DNA of 12,756 nt. Origin: Chloroflexota bacterium. Lineage in GTDB: Bacteria; Chloroflexota; Dehalococcoidia; DSTF01; JACRBR01. The notes under the pieces were generated by a model. That model had not been told where the DNA came from. It was given only the letters and a program-made list of their open reading frames with translations, and ran no database searches. How positions within the stretch are numbered: the first letter of the stretch is position 1; the number at the start of each line of letters is the position of its first letter. The stretch spans positions 1 through 12,756 of the forward strand of contig JAKAMA010000028.1 in assembly GCA_021813085.1 (NCBI GenBank). The letters run 5' to 3'. Position numbers and translations under genes: made by a program. Positions 1-6,121 of the stretch are shown one piece after another.

Positions 1-338
1 ACGTCGTGCACCGTGACGACGCGCCGGCAGCGCATCGGCGCCAGGGGCAGCGTGTGGTGCGTCGAGTGCAGCACGTCGATGCCGAGCGCGCGGAGCCGCG
101 CCGGCAGCCGCGCCTGCTCCCAGGCGGTGCGCCGCGGCCGCGAGGGGGCGCGCACGCGTTCGACGCGCCAGTTCCTCCTGCCGGCGGCGATCTCGTCGAA
201 CCAGGCGCCGCGCGAGAATACCGCGTAGCCGTCGCGGCGGCCGCCACGCTCGGCGAGCGCGCGCACCAGCTCGATCGCGTAAACGCCGGCGCCCGCGGGC
301 CGCGGCGGGATCGATGTCGCGTCGATGGCGATCCTCAC
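1..338 (-). CDS. GT4-type glycosyltransferase, N-terminal part (runs off left edge)
   Basis: The reverse strand reads about 112 residues beginning MRIAIDATSIPPRPAGAGVY and ending at the edge in VVTVHDV. The N-terminal strand, the glycine-rich GAGVYAIELVRAL segment and the VTVHD strand are typical of the acceptor-binding Rossmann domain of GT-B, family 4 glycosyltransferases, which build polysaccharides or glycolipids from nucleotide sugars at the inner face of the membrane. The donor-binding half is missing, so the sugar cannot be predicted. I chose the GTG start because it matches the family N-terminus and overlaps (GTGA) the stop of a small upstream ORF, which suggests translational coupling. 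An in-frame ATG at 380 with AGGTGG six bases before it is a real alternative and would add 14 residues. It follows rmlD and a GT2 gene on the same strand, which suggests a surface-polysaccharide operon. Confidence 0.8.
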   Translation of the reverse strand, partial: MRIAIDATSIPPRPAGAGVYAIELVRALAERGGRRDGYAVFSRGAWFDEIAAGRRNWRVERVRAPSRPRRTAWEQARLPARLRALGIDVLHSTHHTLPLAPMRCRRVVTVHD

Positions 339-487
339 AGCGGTCCAGACCCCGGCGCGCCGCCCGCCAGGTGTGGACATGGGCGCCCACCTGCTTGACT
401 CGTGGCGTGGGCCTTCCCATGCAGGCCGTACGGCAGCCCGCACGGTCCGCCCGCCGATCCCGTCGTTGCCGCGCGTCCGCCGTCCAT
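335..487 (-). CDS. possible 50-residue ORF coupled to the glycosyltransferase start
   Basis: An ATG at 487 is preceded by a strong Shine-Dalgarno (GGAGGG at 494-499, six-base spacer). It opens a 50-codon frame whose TGA (335-337) overlaps the GTG start of the glycosyltransferase by the classic GTGA arrangement. The product is Gly/Ala/Pro-rich (begins MDGGRAATTGSAGG, ends GGAPGSGPL), with no membrane segment and no family I recognise. The composition is what a random frame in high-GC DNA would give, so it may be a leader peptide that delivers ribosomes to the next gene rather than a functional protein. The evidence is the ribosome-binding site plus the stop/start overlap only. Confidence 0.35.
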   Translation of the reverse strand: MDGGRAATTGSAGGPCGLPYGLHGKAHATSQAGGRPCPHLAGGAPGSGPL

Positions 488-531
488 CTTCTACCCTCCA
501 GCGTCCGGCTTGCAGAGGACGTGCCCTTCCG

Positions 532-1545
532 TCACAGGTCCCGCACCTGCATCGTCCGCCCCATCCGCCCGCGATAGTAGTCGAGCGCGCCGAGCAGCAT
601 CGCCCGGAGCAGGCGCCACTGGCGGCGCGCGATCATCTTCGCCGCCGTCGCGACGCGCGTCGCCCAGAAGTACGCGGTGAAGTACGCGTAGGCACCCCGC
701 GAGCGCGCGTGCTTGCGCACCAGGTAAATCCGGTTGCGCGTCGCGTAGTACTGCTTGAACGGCGTCATCCAGCCGCCGCCGCTCGACCCGCTCTCCAGGT
801 GGTAGATCACCGATGACGGCTCGTAGCGCACGCGATACCCCTTTCCCTGCGCGCGGCGGATGAAGTCCGTCTCCTCGTAATACATGAAGAAGCGCTCGTC
901 GAGCAGCCCGGCGTCGCGGAACGCGGCCGCCGGCACGAGCGCGCAGCAGAAGCTCGCGGTCGCCAGGCCGTCGCGGCGCCGGCGGGTCGCCGGGCCGTCG
1001 GCCTGTCCCGCGAAAGTGTCGCGGAACACGCCGAGCCGCCAGTCGAAGCCTCCCGCGTGCGTGCTGATCAGTCGCGGGTCGTCGGCGTACAGGATCTTCG
1101 GCACGACGATCGTACGTGCCCCGGCCGGCGCATCCGCGTCGGCGGCGTCGACGAGGGCGCGCAGGCAGCCCGGCGTCAGTGTCACGTCGTTGTTGAGGAA
1201 GAGCGCGAAGTCGTCGCCCGCCGCGAGGCAGTCCCTGATGCCGATGTTCGCCCCCGCCGCGAACCCCACGTTGTCGCCGCAGCGGATGTAGGTCGCCGCC
1301 GGCCTTGCGGCCTCCCGGACGGGCCGTATGGCGGATGAGCCGTCTGGCTGTCCGGGAAACGCACGCTCGATGGTCTCCATCGAGCCGTCCGCCGACCCGG
1401 CGTCGACCACCACCAGCCGCCAGCGCGCGTACTCCAGCCGCGCCAGTGACGCGCAGAACGCGTCGATGAACGCGGCGCTGTTGTAGTTCACCACGATCAC
1501 GGCCACCGAGGGCGCCCTACGGCCCGTCTGGGAAGCGTCACTCAT
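532..1545 (-). CDS. GT2 family glycosyltransferase (rhamnosyltransferase-like)
   Basis: This 337-residue protein has the GT-A fold of family 2 glycosyltransferases. It has the VAVIVVNYNS strand (14-23), VVVDAGSADGS (46-55), the nucleotide-sugar segment NVGFAAGANIG (92-102), the DXD-equivalent LFLNND (115-120), and FMYYEETDFIRRA (220-232), which is typical of WbbL-like rhamnosyltransferases. A basic, aromatic C-terminal tail (about 265-337) probably lies along the membrane. It would transfer a nucleotide-activated sugar, plausibly dTDP-rhamnose given the adjacent rmlD, to a lipid- or polysaccharide-linked acceptor. The ATG at 1545 overlaps the rmlD stop as ATGA, so the two are translationally coupled. 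The open frame continues far upstream, but that part is the shadow of rmlD. The rhamnose specificity is inferred from context and from one motif. Confidence 0.9.
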   Translation of the reverse strand: MSDASQTGRRAPSVAVIVVNYNSAAFIDAFCASLARLEYARWRLVVVDAGSADGSMETIERAFPGQPDGSSAIRPVREAARPAATYIRCGDNVGFAAGANIGIRDCLAAGDDFALFLNNDVTLTPGCLRALVDAADADAPAGARTIVVPKILYADDPRLISTHAGGFDWRLGVFRDTFAGQADGPATRRRRDGLATASFCCALVPAAAFRDAGLLDERFFMYYEETDFIRRAQGKGYRVRYEPSSVIYHLESGSSGGGWMTPFKQYYATRNRIYLVRKHARSRGAYAYFTAYFWATRVATAAKMIARRQWRLLRAMLLGALDYYRGRMGRTMQVRDL

Positions 1546-2438
1546 TGCCGCATGCCTCGACGGACTGTCGTCGCCTCCGGCCGTGCGGTCATCCACGCGC
1601 GCAGCGCGTCGCGCCAGGGCCGCAGCGTGATGCCGATCGCGCGCGCGCGGGTGTTCGCCAGCGCAGAGTACGGCGGCTTGCGCGGCCCATCGTACCCGGA
1701 CGCGCGCAGCTCCTCCGTCGTGATCGGCGCGACGGTCAGGCCGCCCATCCCGGCGAGCCGCAGGATCTCGCAGGCCCAGGCGTATCGCGAAGCGTCGCCC
1801 TCGTTCGTCAGGTGGTAGACCCCCGGCGGCGCCGCGCGCTCGATCAGCGCACGGACCGCCTCCGCCAGGTCCGCCGCGGAGGTCGGCGAGGCTGCCTCGT
1901 CGGTGACGAAGCGCAGCGAGCGCCCGGCGCGCGCCGCTGCCAGCACCTTCGCGACGAAGTCCGCCGCGCCGCCGCCGTAGACCCACGACGTGCGCACCAC
2001 GAGGGTGTCGGTGTGCGCTGCGCGTGCCAGGCGCTCGCCCTGGAGCTTCGACCGGCCGTAGGCGTTGACCGCCGCCGGCTCGTCGTCCTCGATGTATGGC
2101 GCGCCCTTCTCGCCATCGAACACCTCGTTCGTGCTGATGGCGACGAGCCGCGCACCCATCGCCGCGCACGCCCGCGCGACGTTCTCCGTCCCATGCGCGT
2201 TCACCGCATCCGCCGCGTCCGGCTCCCGCTCGCAGCGCGCCGTGTCGGTCAGCGCGGCGCAGTGGACGACGACCGTCGGCGCCGCGTCGGCGACCGCGCG
2301 CCGCACGAGGGCCGCGTCGGTCACGTCGAGGTCGCTGCGCCCGAGGGAGATGACCTGGCCGATCGGCCCGCCAGCGGGGCCAGCGGCCGTAAGCGCCCGC
2401 GCGAGCTGCCCTTCGCCCCCGGTGATGAGGATTCGCAT
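1542..2438 (-). CDS. rmlD: dTDP-4-dehydrorhamnose reductase
   Basis: This 298-residue extended-SDR enzyme makes dTDP-L-rhamnose by NAD(P)H reduction of dTDP-4-dehydrorhamnose, the last step of the RmlABCD pathway in the cytoplasm. The Rossmann motif is GGEGQLA (7-13) after MRILIT. HCAALTD (59-65) and the catalytic YGRSK (Tyr127, Lys131) are present. The usual STDYVFDG reads STNEVFDG (102-109), so the Asp-Tyr pair is Asn-Glu here. The length is normal for RmlD. It overlaps the downstream GT2 gene by four bases, which fits rhamnose supply next to its transferase. rmlA, rmlB and rmlC are not in this window. The start lacks a clear Shine-Dalgarno. A TACACT box ends eight bases upstream, so the message may be leaderless. 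A related nucleotide-sugar reductase is possible but less likely. Confidence 0.88.
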   Translation of the reverse strand: MRILITGGEGQLARALTAAGPAGGPIGQVISLGRSDLDVTDAALVRRAVADAAPTVVVHCAALTDTARCEREPDAADAVNAHGTENVARACAAMGARLVAISTNEVFDGEKGAPYIEDDEPAAVNAYGRSKLQGERLARAAHTDTLVVRTSWVYGGGAADFVAKVLAAARAGRSLRFVTDEAASPTSAADLAEAVRALIERAAPPGVYHLTNEGDASRYAWACEILRLAGMGGLTVAPITTEELRASGYDGPRKPPYSALANTRARAIGITLRPWRDALRAWMTARPEATTVRRGMRQ

Positions 2439-2446
2439 CGGCCATG

Positions 2447-2452
2447 AGTGTA
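2447..2452 (-). promoter_or_regulatory. possible -10 box of rmlD
   Basis: TACACT on the minus strand fits the TANNNT -10 pattern and ends eight bases before the rmlD ATG, which has no Shine-Dalgarno. It would give a leaderless or nearly leaderless message. No -35 box is visible, and the gap to the GNAT stop is only 49 bases, so read-through is also possible. Confidence 0.3.
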
Positions 2453-2487
2453 TCGCCTGCGGGACGTGTGGGTCCGGCGGTTCTGCG

Positions 2488-3420
2488 CTAGATGCGGTCG
2501 CTGTTCCAGAAGTACAGGGGCGCCCGGGCGAGGACGCCGGAGATGGCGGGGTCGAGCGGCAGGAGCATCATCGGGAAGCGGACGTCGGTGGTTTCAGTCG
2601 CGCCGGGGAATGAGCGCAGGAGCGTGCAGAGCGGGTGGCAGGCCGGCACCCAGGCGACGATGACCTCGCCGCAGCCGCATGGCGCCGCCGCGACGGCTGC
2701 GAGGAGCGGCCGCAAGGCGCCTTCCGCGCCGGGGCGGCACTCGGCTTCGAGCAGTTGATGGCCAAAGGTGCGGCAGCGCGAGCGCACGTACGCGACGACA
2801 CGGCCGCCGGCATCGGTCGCGACGAGGCAGGGCCGCTCGTCGAGCCAGTGCCGGGCGTCGGCCCACGTCTGGCGCGTGCGGGCGATGGCGCCCGTCGCGC
2901 CGGTGATGGCGCTGTTGTAGATGGATGCCAGTTGCGGCAGGTCGCCCGGTGCCGCGGTGCGGATGCGGGCAGGGGCGCCGGCGCGGGCGAGCACGTCGTT
3001 GCGCGCGATGGTGAACTCGGGCTGGCGCACGACGCGGTAGCCCAGGCGTTCGTAGAAGGCGGGGATGCCGGTGAAGAGGAACGAGACGGCCATACCTTCG
3101 CGGCGCATCTGCGCGATGGCGTCCCGCAGCAGCGCGGTGGCGATGCCGTTGCCGCGCGCGTCTGGGCGCGTCGCGACCGAGCCGATGCCGCCGGCGGCGA
3201 CGGGTGCGCCGCGGACGAGCATCCGCCGCGCGAAGATGCGCACGTAGCCGGCGATGGCGCCGTCGATGACGGCCACGCGCGCGTACCGCAGACGAAACGT
3301 CGAGTCGCGCAGGGTCTGGCCGGTGAAGAGCGCGCGGGGCGCCTCCGGGAACGCCGTCTCGATCAGGTCGAAGACCTGCGGGAGGTCAGCGGAGCGCGCG
3401 GCACGCAGCACAGGCGGCAT
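2488..3420 (-). CDS. GNAT family N-acetyltransferase (two-domain)
   Basis: This 310-residue protein has an N-terminal GNAT domain (about 4-140). It includes the strand GGIGSVATRPDARGNGIATA (77-96), which holds the acetyl-CoA pyrophosphate loop (R-x-x-G-x-G/A), and the family-typical FYERLGYRV (122-130). From about residue 150 a second, less conserved GNAT-like half begins (RIRTAAPGDLPQLASIYNSA). The layout recalls Eis-type tandem acetyltransferases, but the C-terminal sterol-carrier-like domain of Eis is not evident. The substrate is unknown. The gene diverges from the adenylate cyclase. It is preceded by a TACCCT box six bases before the ATG and lies 49 bases upstream of rmlD, so it may or may not share that transcript. 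Confidence 0.85.
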   Translation of the reverse strand: MPPVLRAARSADLPQVFDLIETAFPEAPRALFTGQTLRDSTFRLRYARVAVIDGAIAGYVRIFARRMLVRGAPVAAGGIGSVATRPDARGNGIATALLRDAIAQMRREGMAVSFLFTGIPAFYERLGYRVVRQPEFTIARNDVLARAGAPARIRTAAPGDLPQLASIYNSAITGATGAIARTRQTWADARHWLDERPCLVATDAGGRVVAYVRSRCRTFGHQLLEAECRPGAEGALRPLLAAVAAAPCGCGEVIVAWVPACHPLCTLLRSFPGATETTDVRFPMMLLPLDPAISGVLARAPLYFWNSDRI

Positions 3421-3426
3421 GAGAGG

Positions 3427-3432
3427 AGGGTA
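3427..3432 (-). promoter_or_regulatory. -10-like box of leaderless GNAT gene
   Basis: TACCCT on the minus strand ends exactly six bases before the ATG at 3420. It fits the TANNNT -10 pattern at the distance expected when transcription begins at the start codon. No convincing -35 is seen. The same spacing occurs before three other genes here. Confidence 0.45.
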
Positions 3433-3480
3433 ACGCGCGGCCGCAGTAACCGGCTTGGGGGTATGCGATCGCAGGTGTGG

Positions 3481-3486
3481 TACCGT
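3481..3486 (+). promoter_or_regulatory. -10-like box of leaderless adenylate cyclase gene
   Basis: TACCGT ends six bases before the cyclase ATG at 3493, mirroring the TACCCT box of the divergent GNAT gene. It also supports 3493 rather than the in-frame ATG at 3463 as the true start. There is no Shine-Dalgarno in the usual window. Confidence 0.45.
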
Positions 3487-3492
3487 GGCGTC

Positions 3493-4263
3493 ATGCCGTA
3501 CGACAGGGATGCGCTGTTTGGACGGCCGGCGCCGATGGTGCGGATGCTGCGGCGCGTGATGCGTGCGACGCCCAGCAACCCGCGCTGCAAGGTGTGCTTC
3601 TCACCCTTCGGTGGCTTCGGCGGGCGAGTGGTACGCTTCGCGGGCTTCGCCAGGTCGCGCAAGAACCCCAACTTCTGCGACGCGTGCTTCGAGAAGGCGC
3701 CGCACGGTGGGGTCGAGAGCTACGTCGGAGTGCTCTTCGCTGACATCCGCGGCTTCACGACGATGTCGGAGGGCATGCCGCCGGACGCGGCGGCGGCGCT
3801 CCTCAACCGGTTCTATGCGACGGTCACCGACGTACTCATCCGGTTCGACGGGCTCGTCGACAAGCTCGTCGGCGATGAGGCGATGGGGCTGTTCCTGCCG
3901 TACTTCGTGGAGGACTACATCAGCGCGATGGCGCTGGCCGCCGAGGACCTCCTGCGGCGCGTAGGCTACGCCCGGGCCGGGCACCCGTGGTGTCCAGTCG
4001 GCATCGGCCTGGCAGCGGGGGTCGCATTCGTGGGCAATGTCGGTGCGGGCGACGTCAAGGACTTCACGGCGATCGGCGATGTGGTGAACACGGCGTCGCG
4101 CCTGCAGGCGCAGGCGCGGGCGGGCCAGATCGTGATGACGGATGCGGTGTACGAGGTGATGCGGGACCGCTGGCCCGAGGCGCCTGCCGTGGCGCTCCAG
4201 CTCAAGGGCAAGACCGAACCTGTGGCGGTGCACGTGGTCGACGTGGTCAGCGCTGTGGGGTAG
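3493..4263 (+). CDS. class IIIb adenylate cyclase with N-terminal Cys4 motif
   Basis: This 256-residue soluble enzyme is predicted to make cAMP from ATP. The N-terminal part holds two CxxC pairs (Cys32/Cys35 and Cys62/Cys65), a probable zinc site found in a group of bacterial cyclases. The class III catalytic domain spans about 75-250. Metal-binding residues are Asp84 (LFADIRGFT) and Asp128 (VGDEAMG). Adenine-specifying residues are Lys124 and Thr192 (DFTAIGDVVN), and transition-state residues are Asn199 and Arg203. Thr rather than Asp at the second adenine position is the hallmark of subclass IIIb, several members of which respond to bicarbonate. All catalytic residues are present in one chain, so it should work as a homodimer. 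The last codon (GGG) and the TAG stop lie within the left inverted repeat of the IS256 element, so the natural C-terminal tail has been replaced. The catalytic fold looks complete. Confidence 0.9.
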   Translation: MPYDRDALFGRPAPMVRMLRRVMRATPSNPRCKVCFSPFGGFGGRVVRFAGFARSRKNPNFCDACFEKAPHGGVESYVGVLFADIRGFTTMSEGMPPDAAAALLNRFYATVTDVLIRFDGLVDKLVGDEAMGLFLPYFVEDYISAMALAAEDLLRRVGYARAGHPWCPVGIGLAAGVAFVGNVGAGDVKDFTAIGDVVNTASRLQAQARAGQIVMTDAVYEVMRDRWPEAPAVALQLKGKTEPVAVHVVDVVSAVG

Positions 4264-4283
4264 TGTCACGCCTTGTGTGTAAA
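4257..4283 (+). repeat. left terminal inverted repeat of IS256 element
   Basis: These 27 bases pair with the reverse complement of 5522-5548. Matching blocks are GGGGTAG, GT, ACG, TGTG and GTAAA. The TAG inside the first block is used as the stop codon of the cyclase. Confidence 0.8.
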
Positions 4284-5465
4284 TTCGCGGAGGGGCTTGT
4301 CCTCCCAGCCGTGGTTGAGATGCGAGATGACGGCGTAGGTGATGCGCTCGCAACTCTGGTCGTTTGTGAAACAGGACATCGGTCTCGTCCTTCGTCGCAC
4401 CTCCCGGAAACAGCGTTCGATGGCGTTCGTCGTGCGCACCTTGACCCGGTGGGCTTCCGGACAGGCGAAGTGCGCGAGCAGGTCATCCAGGTCGCGTTCG
4501 AGACAGGCGACGGCCTTCGGCGCCTCCGGCCGCCAGCGCCGCGCCCATCGCCAGTACGCCGCGACCGCCGCGCGCCGGGTCCGCGCCTGATAGATCGCGC
4601 GTGCGCCGGCGATGCAGGCCGCTTGCTGGCTGCGTTTGAGCAGATTACTGACGTTGCGCAGCTTGTGCGCCCAGCAGTGCTGCCGCGGGACATGGGGGTA
4701 GACGACCTGGAGGGCGGCGTGCAGTCCGGGGCAGCCGTCCGTGGTGACGAGCTGCAGGCGCCGTCCCAGCAGGCCGCGCTCGCGCAGCGTGTTGAGGAAG
4801 CCCTCCCAGCAGGCGGCGCTCTCGGAGTCGGCGAGCCGGAAGTCGAGCAGCCGGCGCTGACCGCTGGTGCTGATGCCGTAGGCGCAGAGGATGAGTCTGC
4901 GCCGCACCTTCGCAGCACCCTTCACGCGCAGATAGACGCCATCCAGGAGCAGGTAGCGCCAGTCGTCCTCCAGCGGCGCCGCGTGGAACTGCTGGACCTC
5001 CGCGGTGAGGGAGCGCGCCACCCGCGACACCGTGGCCGCGCTCACCCGCTCGCCGAGCATCGCCTCGAGGACGCGGCCGACCTCCCGGGTCGAGACGCCG
5101 CGCAGGAAGACGTCGCGGATCAGGTCGTTCACCTCGCGCTGGCGGCGCTGGTAGCGGGCGAACACGCGATGGTCTGCGTGCAGCCCGCGGGCGCGCGGCA
5201 CCCGGATCCCCTGGACCACGCCCAACTGCGTCACAAGGTCGCGCTCGTAGTAGCCGTTCCGGTAGCCGCGCCGCACCTCCACGCGGCGATAGCGGCTCGC
5301 CGCGAGCAGCTCCACCTGCTCCTCCTCAAGGGCGCCTTGCATCAGGTGCTTCAACACGGCGCGCATGCGCTCCCCCGTGTCCACCCAGAAGTCCTCATCG
5401 TCGTGTGGCACCGCCTGCCACAGGTCCGCTGGCGTCAGCTCGTCGAGCGCCTTTACCCTCACCAT
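4266..5465 (-). CDS. IS256-family transposase (mutator type, DDE)
   Basis: This 399-residue full-length transposase catalyses movement of the IS. It has the N-terminal GYRNGYYERDLVTQLG region (67-82) that characterises the family. The DDE triad is Asp175 (LLLDGVYLRVK), Asp243 (TTDGCPGLH) and Glu350 (TTNAIERCFREVRRRT). The C/H signature HCWAHKLRN (263-271) lies between the second Asp and the Glu, as in eukaryotic Mutator relatives. A good Shine-Dalgarno (AAGGAG, eight bases before the ATG at 5465) supports the start. No frameshift or internal stop is visible, so it may be active. It accounts for nearly the whole element and is antisense to the flanking genes. Confidence 0.95.
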   Translation of the reverse strand: MVRVKALDELTPADLWQAVPHDDEDFWVDTGERMRAVLKHLMQGALEEEQVELLAASRYRRVEVRRGYRNGYYERDLVTQLGVVQGIRVPRARGLHADHRVFARYQRRQREVNDLIRDVFLRGVSTREVGRVLEAMLGERVSAATVSRVARSLTAEVQQFHAAPLEDDWRYLLLDGVYLRVKGAAKVRRRLILCAYGISTSGQRRLLDFRLADSESAACWEGFLNTLRERGLLGRRLQLVTTDGCPGLHAALQVVYPHVPRQHCWAHKLRNVSNLLKRSQQAACIAGARAIYQARTRRAAVAAYWRWARRWRPEAPKAVACLERDLDDLLAHFACPEAHRVKVRTTNAIERCFREVRRRTRPMSCFTNDQSCERITYAVISHLNHGWEDKPLREFTHKA

Positions 5466-5521
5466 GGGCGTGCTCCTTCCTCAGCTTCCTGTCTGTCGCT
5501 GAGAGGGTACGCCCCTCGCCT

Positions 5522-5548
5522 TTTACCCACAGAACGTTACGCTACCCC
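5522..5548 (-). repeat. right terminal inverted repeat of IS256 element
   Basis: This is the counterpart of the left repeat at 4257-4283. It ends in CTACCCC at 5548, 14 bases before the -35 box of the stress-protein operon. Confidence 0.8.
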
Positions 5549-5562
5549 GATTGTGAACGCGG

Positions 5563-5591
5563 TTGCTAGTAGATAGGGCCGTTCCTATAAT
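5563..5591 (+). promoter_or_regulatory. sigma70-type promoter of the USP-TrkA-PheA operon
   Basis: TTGCTA (5563-5568) and a perfect TATAAT (5586-5591) are separated by exactly 17 bases, next to an unusually A+T-rich patch for this window. Transcription would start near 5598, giving a leader of about 54 bases before the TTG start of the universal stress protein. It lies just outside the right end of the IS, so the operon keeps its own promoter after the insertion. Confidence 0.7.
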
Positions 5592-5611
5592 GGCGAGACG
5601 CCCTGCGAAAG

Positions 5612-5633
5612 CTGCCGGCCCCGCCGCCGGCAG
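5612..5633 (+). promoter_or_regulatory. leader stem-loop before the universal stress protein
   Basis: CTGCCGGC and GCCGGCAG form a perfect 8-bp stem around a six-base loop in the mRNA leader. It ends immediately before the GGGGGAG that should serve as Shine-Dalgarno. An upstream CCCTGC (5601-5606) can instead pair with GCAGGG (5630-5635), which overlaps the right arm of the stem and two bases of the G run. The two folds are mutually exclusive. There is no U tract, so a simple terminator is unlikely. Confidence 0.45.
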
Positions 5634-5651
5634 GGGGAGTATCAAACGAAG

Positions 5652-6101
5652 TTGGCTGCACCAGACCCCCTGGCGGGCGTGCGCGCGATCCTTGTGCCCG
5701 TCGATGGCTCGCCCGCCAGCATGGACGCCGTGGCCGTCGCCTGCTCGATCGCCAGGCGGAACAAGGGCAAGGTGTACGCGGTGCATGTGATCGAGGTCAA
5801 GCGCTCGCTGCCGCTCGACGCCGACCTCGCCGAAGAGGCGAGCTCCGGCGAGGACGTGCTGACCCGCGCCGAGCGCGTCGCCGCCGACGCCGACTGCAAG
5901 CTCGAAGGCGAATTGCTGCAGGCGCGCGAGGCCGGGCACGCGATCGTCGATGAGGCGATGGAGCGCAACGTGGACCTGATCCTCATGGGCGCCGAACACA
6001 AGGCCCCGCTCGGCGAGTACCAGATGGGGCGCCTGACCCAGTACGTGCTCAAGACCGCGCCCTGCAGCGTCTGGCTCTGGCGCCACCCGGTGCGGGAGTA
6101 A
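5652..6101 (+). CDS. universal stress protein, single USP domain
   Basis: This 149-residue cytoplasmic protein has the Usp alpha/beta fold. It has the first strand AILVPVDGS (12-20), the second strand KVYAVHVIEV (40-49), VDLILMGAEH (107-116) and the C-terminal YVLKTAPCSVWLWR (131-144). The nucleotide-binding signature G-x2-G-x9-G-S/T is degraded: Gly113, His116, Gly126, Arg127. ATP binding is therefore doubtful, as in UspA-type members. The start is TTG, with GGGGGAG about 12 bases upstream. A GTG at 5679 (Val10) is an alternative that would begin just before the first strand. It heads an operon with two TrkA/RCK proteins, and USP proteins often accompany ion-transport regulators, so a role in potassium or stress control is a reasonable inference. 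Confidence 0.88.
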   Translation: MAAPDPLAGVRAILVPVDGSPASMDAVAVACSIARRNKGKVYAVHVIEVKRSLPLDADLAEEASSGEDVLTRAERVAADADCKLEGELLQAREAGHAIVDEAMERNVDLILMGAEHKAPLGEYQMGRLTQYVLKTAPCSVWLWRHPVRE

Positions 6102-6121
6102 TCCATACAGGTGTGCACGTC

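Larger units (their letters stand above)
4257..5548. mobile_element. IS256-family insertion sequence, complete
   Basis: The element is 1292 bp, a usual size for the family, with one transposase gene on the minus strand and imperfect terminal inverted repeats. The left end begins GGGGTAGTGTCACG and the right end, read inward, begins GGGGTAGCGTAACG. About 21 of 27 positions match. The flanks, AGCGCTGT on the left and GATTGTGA on the right, do not form the expected 8-9 bp target duplication. It sits between the adenylate cyclase and the universal stress protein operon and overlaps the cyclase stop codon. The outermost bases are uncertain by one or two positions because of the G run. Confidence 0.88.

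Noticed and set aside
532..2445. A single 637-codon open frame on the minus strand covering both rmlD and the GT2 gene
   Set aside because: Only the part from 1545 downward reads as a glycosyltransferase. Above that the translation is Arg/Ala/Gly noise, and the true coding frame is rmlD, which overlaps by four bases.
2635..3492. Long plus-strand frame running into the adenylate cyclase, suggesting a larger fusion protein
   Set aside because: This stretch is antisense to the well-supported GNAT gene and has shadow-frame composition. The cyclase starts at 3493.
3987..5576. Long plus-strand frame across the IS element
   Set aside because: It is antisense to the intact transposase with no domain signature. 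Only its last ten codons may be a remnant of the cyclase tail.
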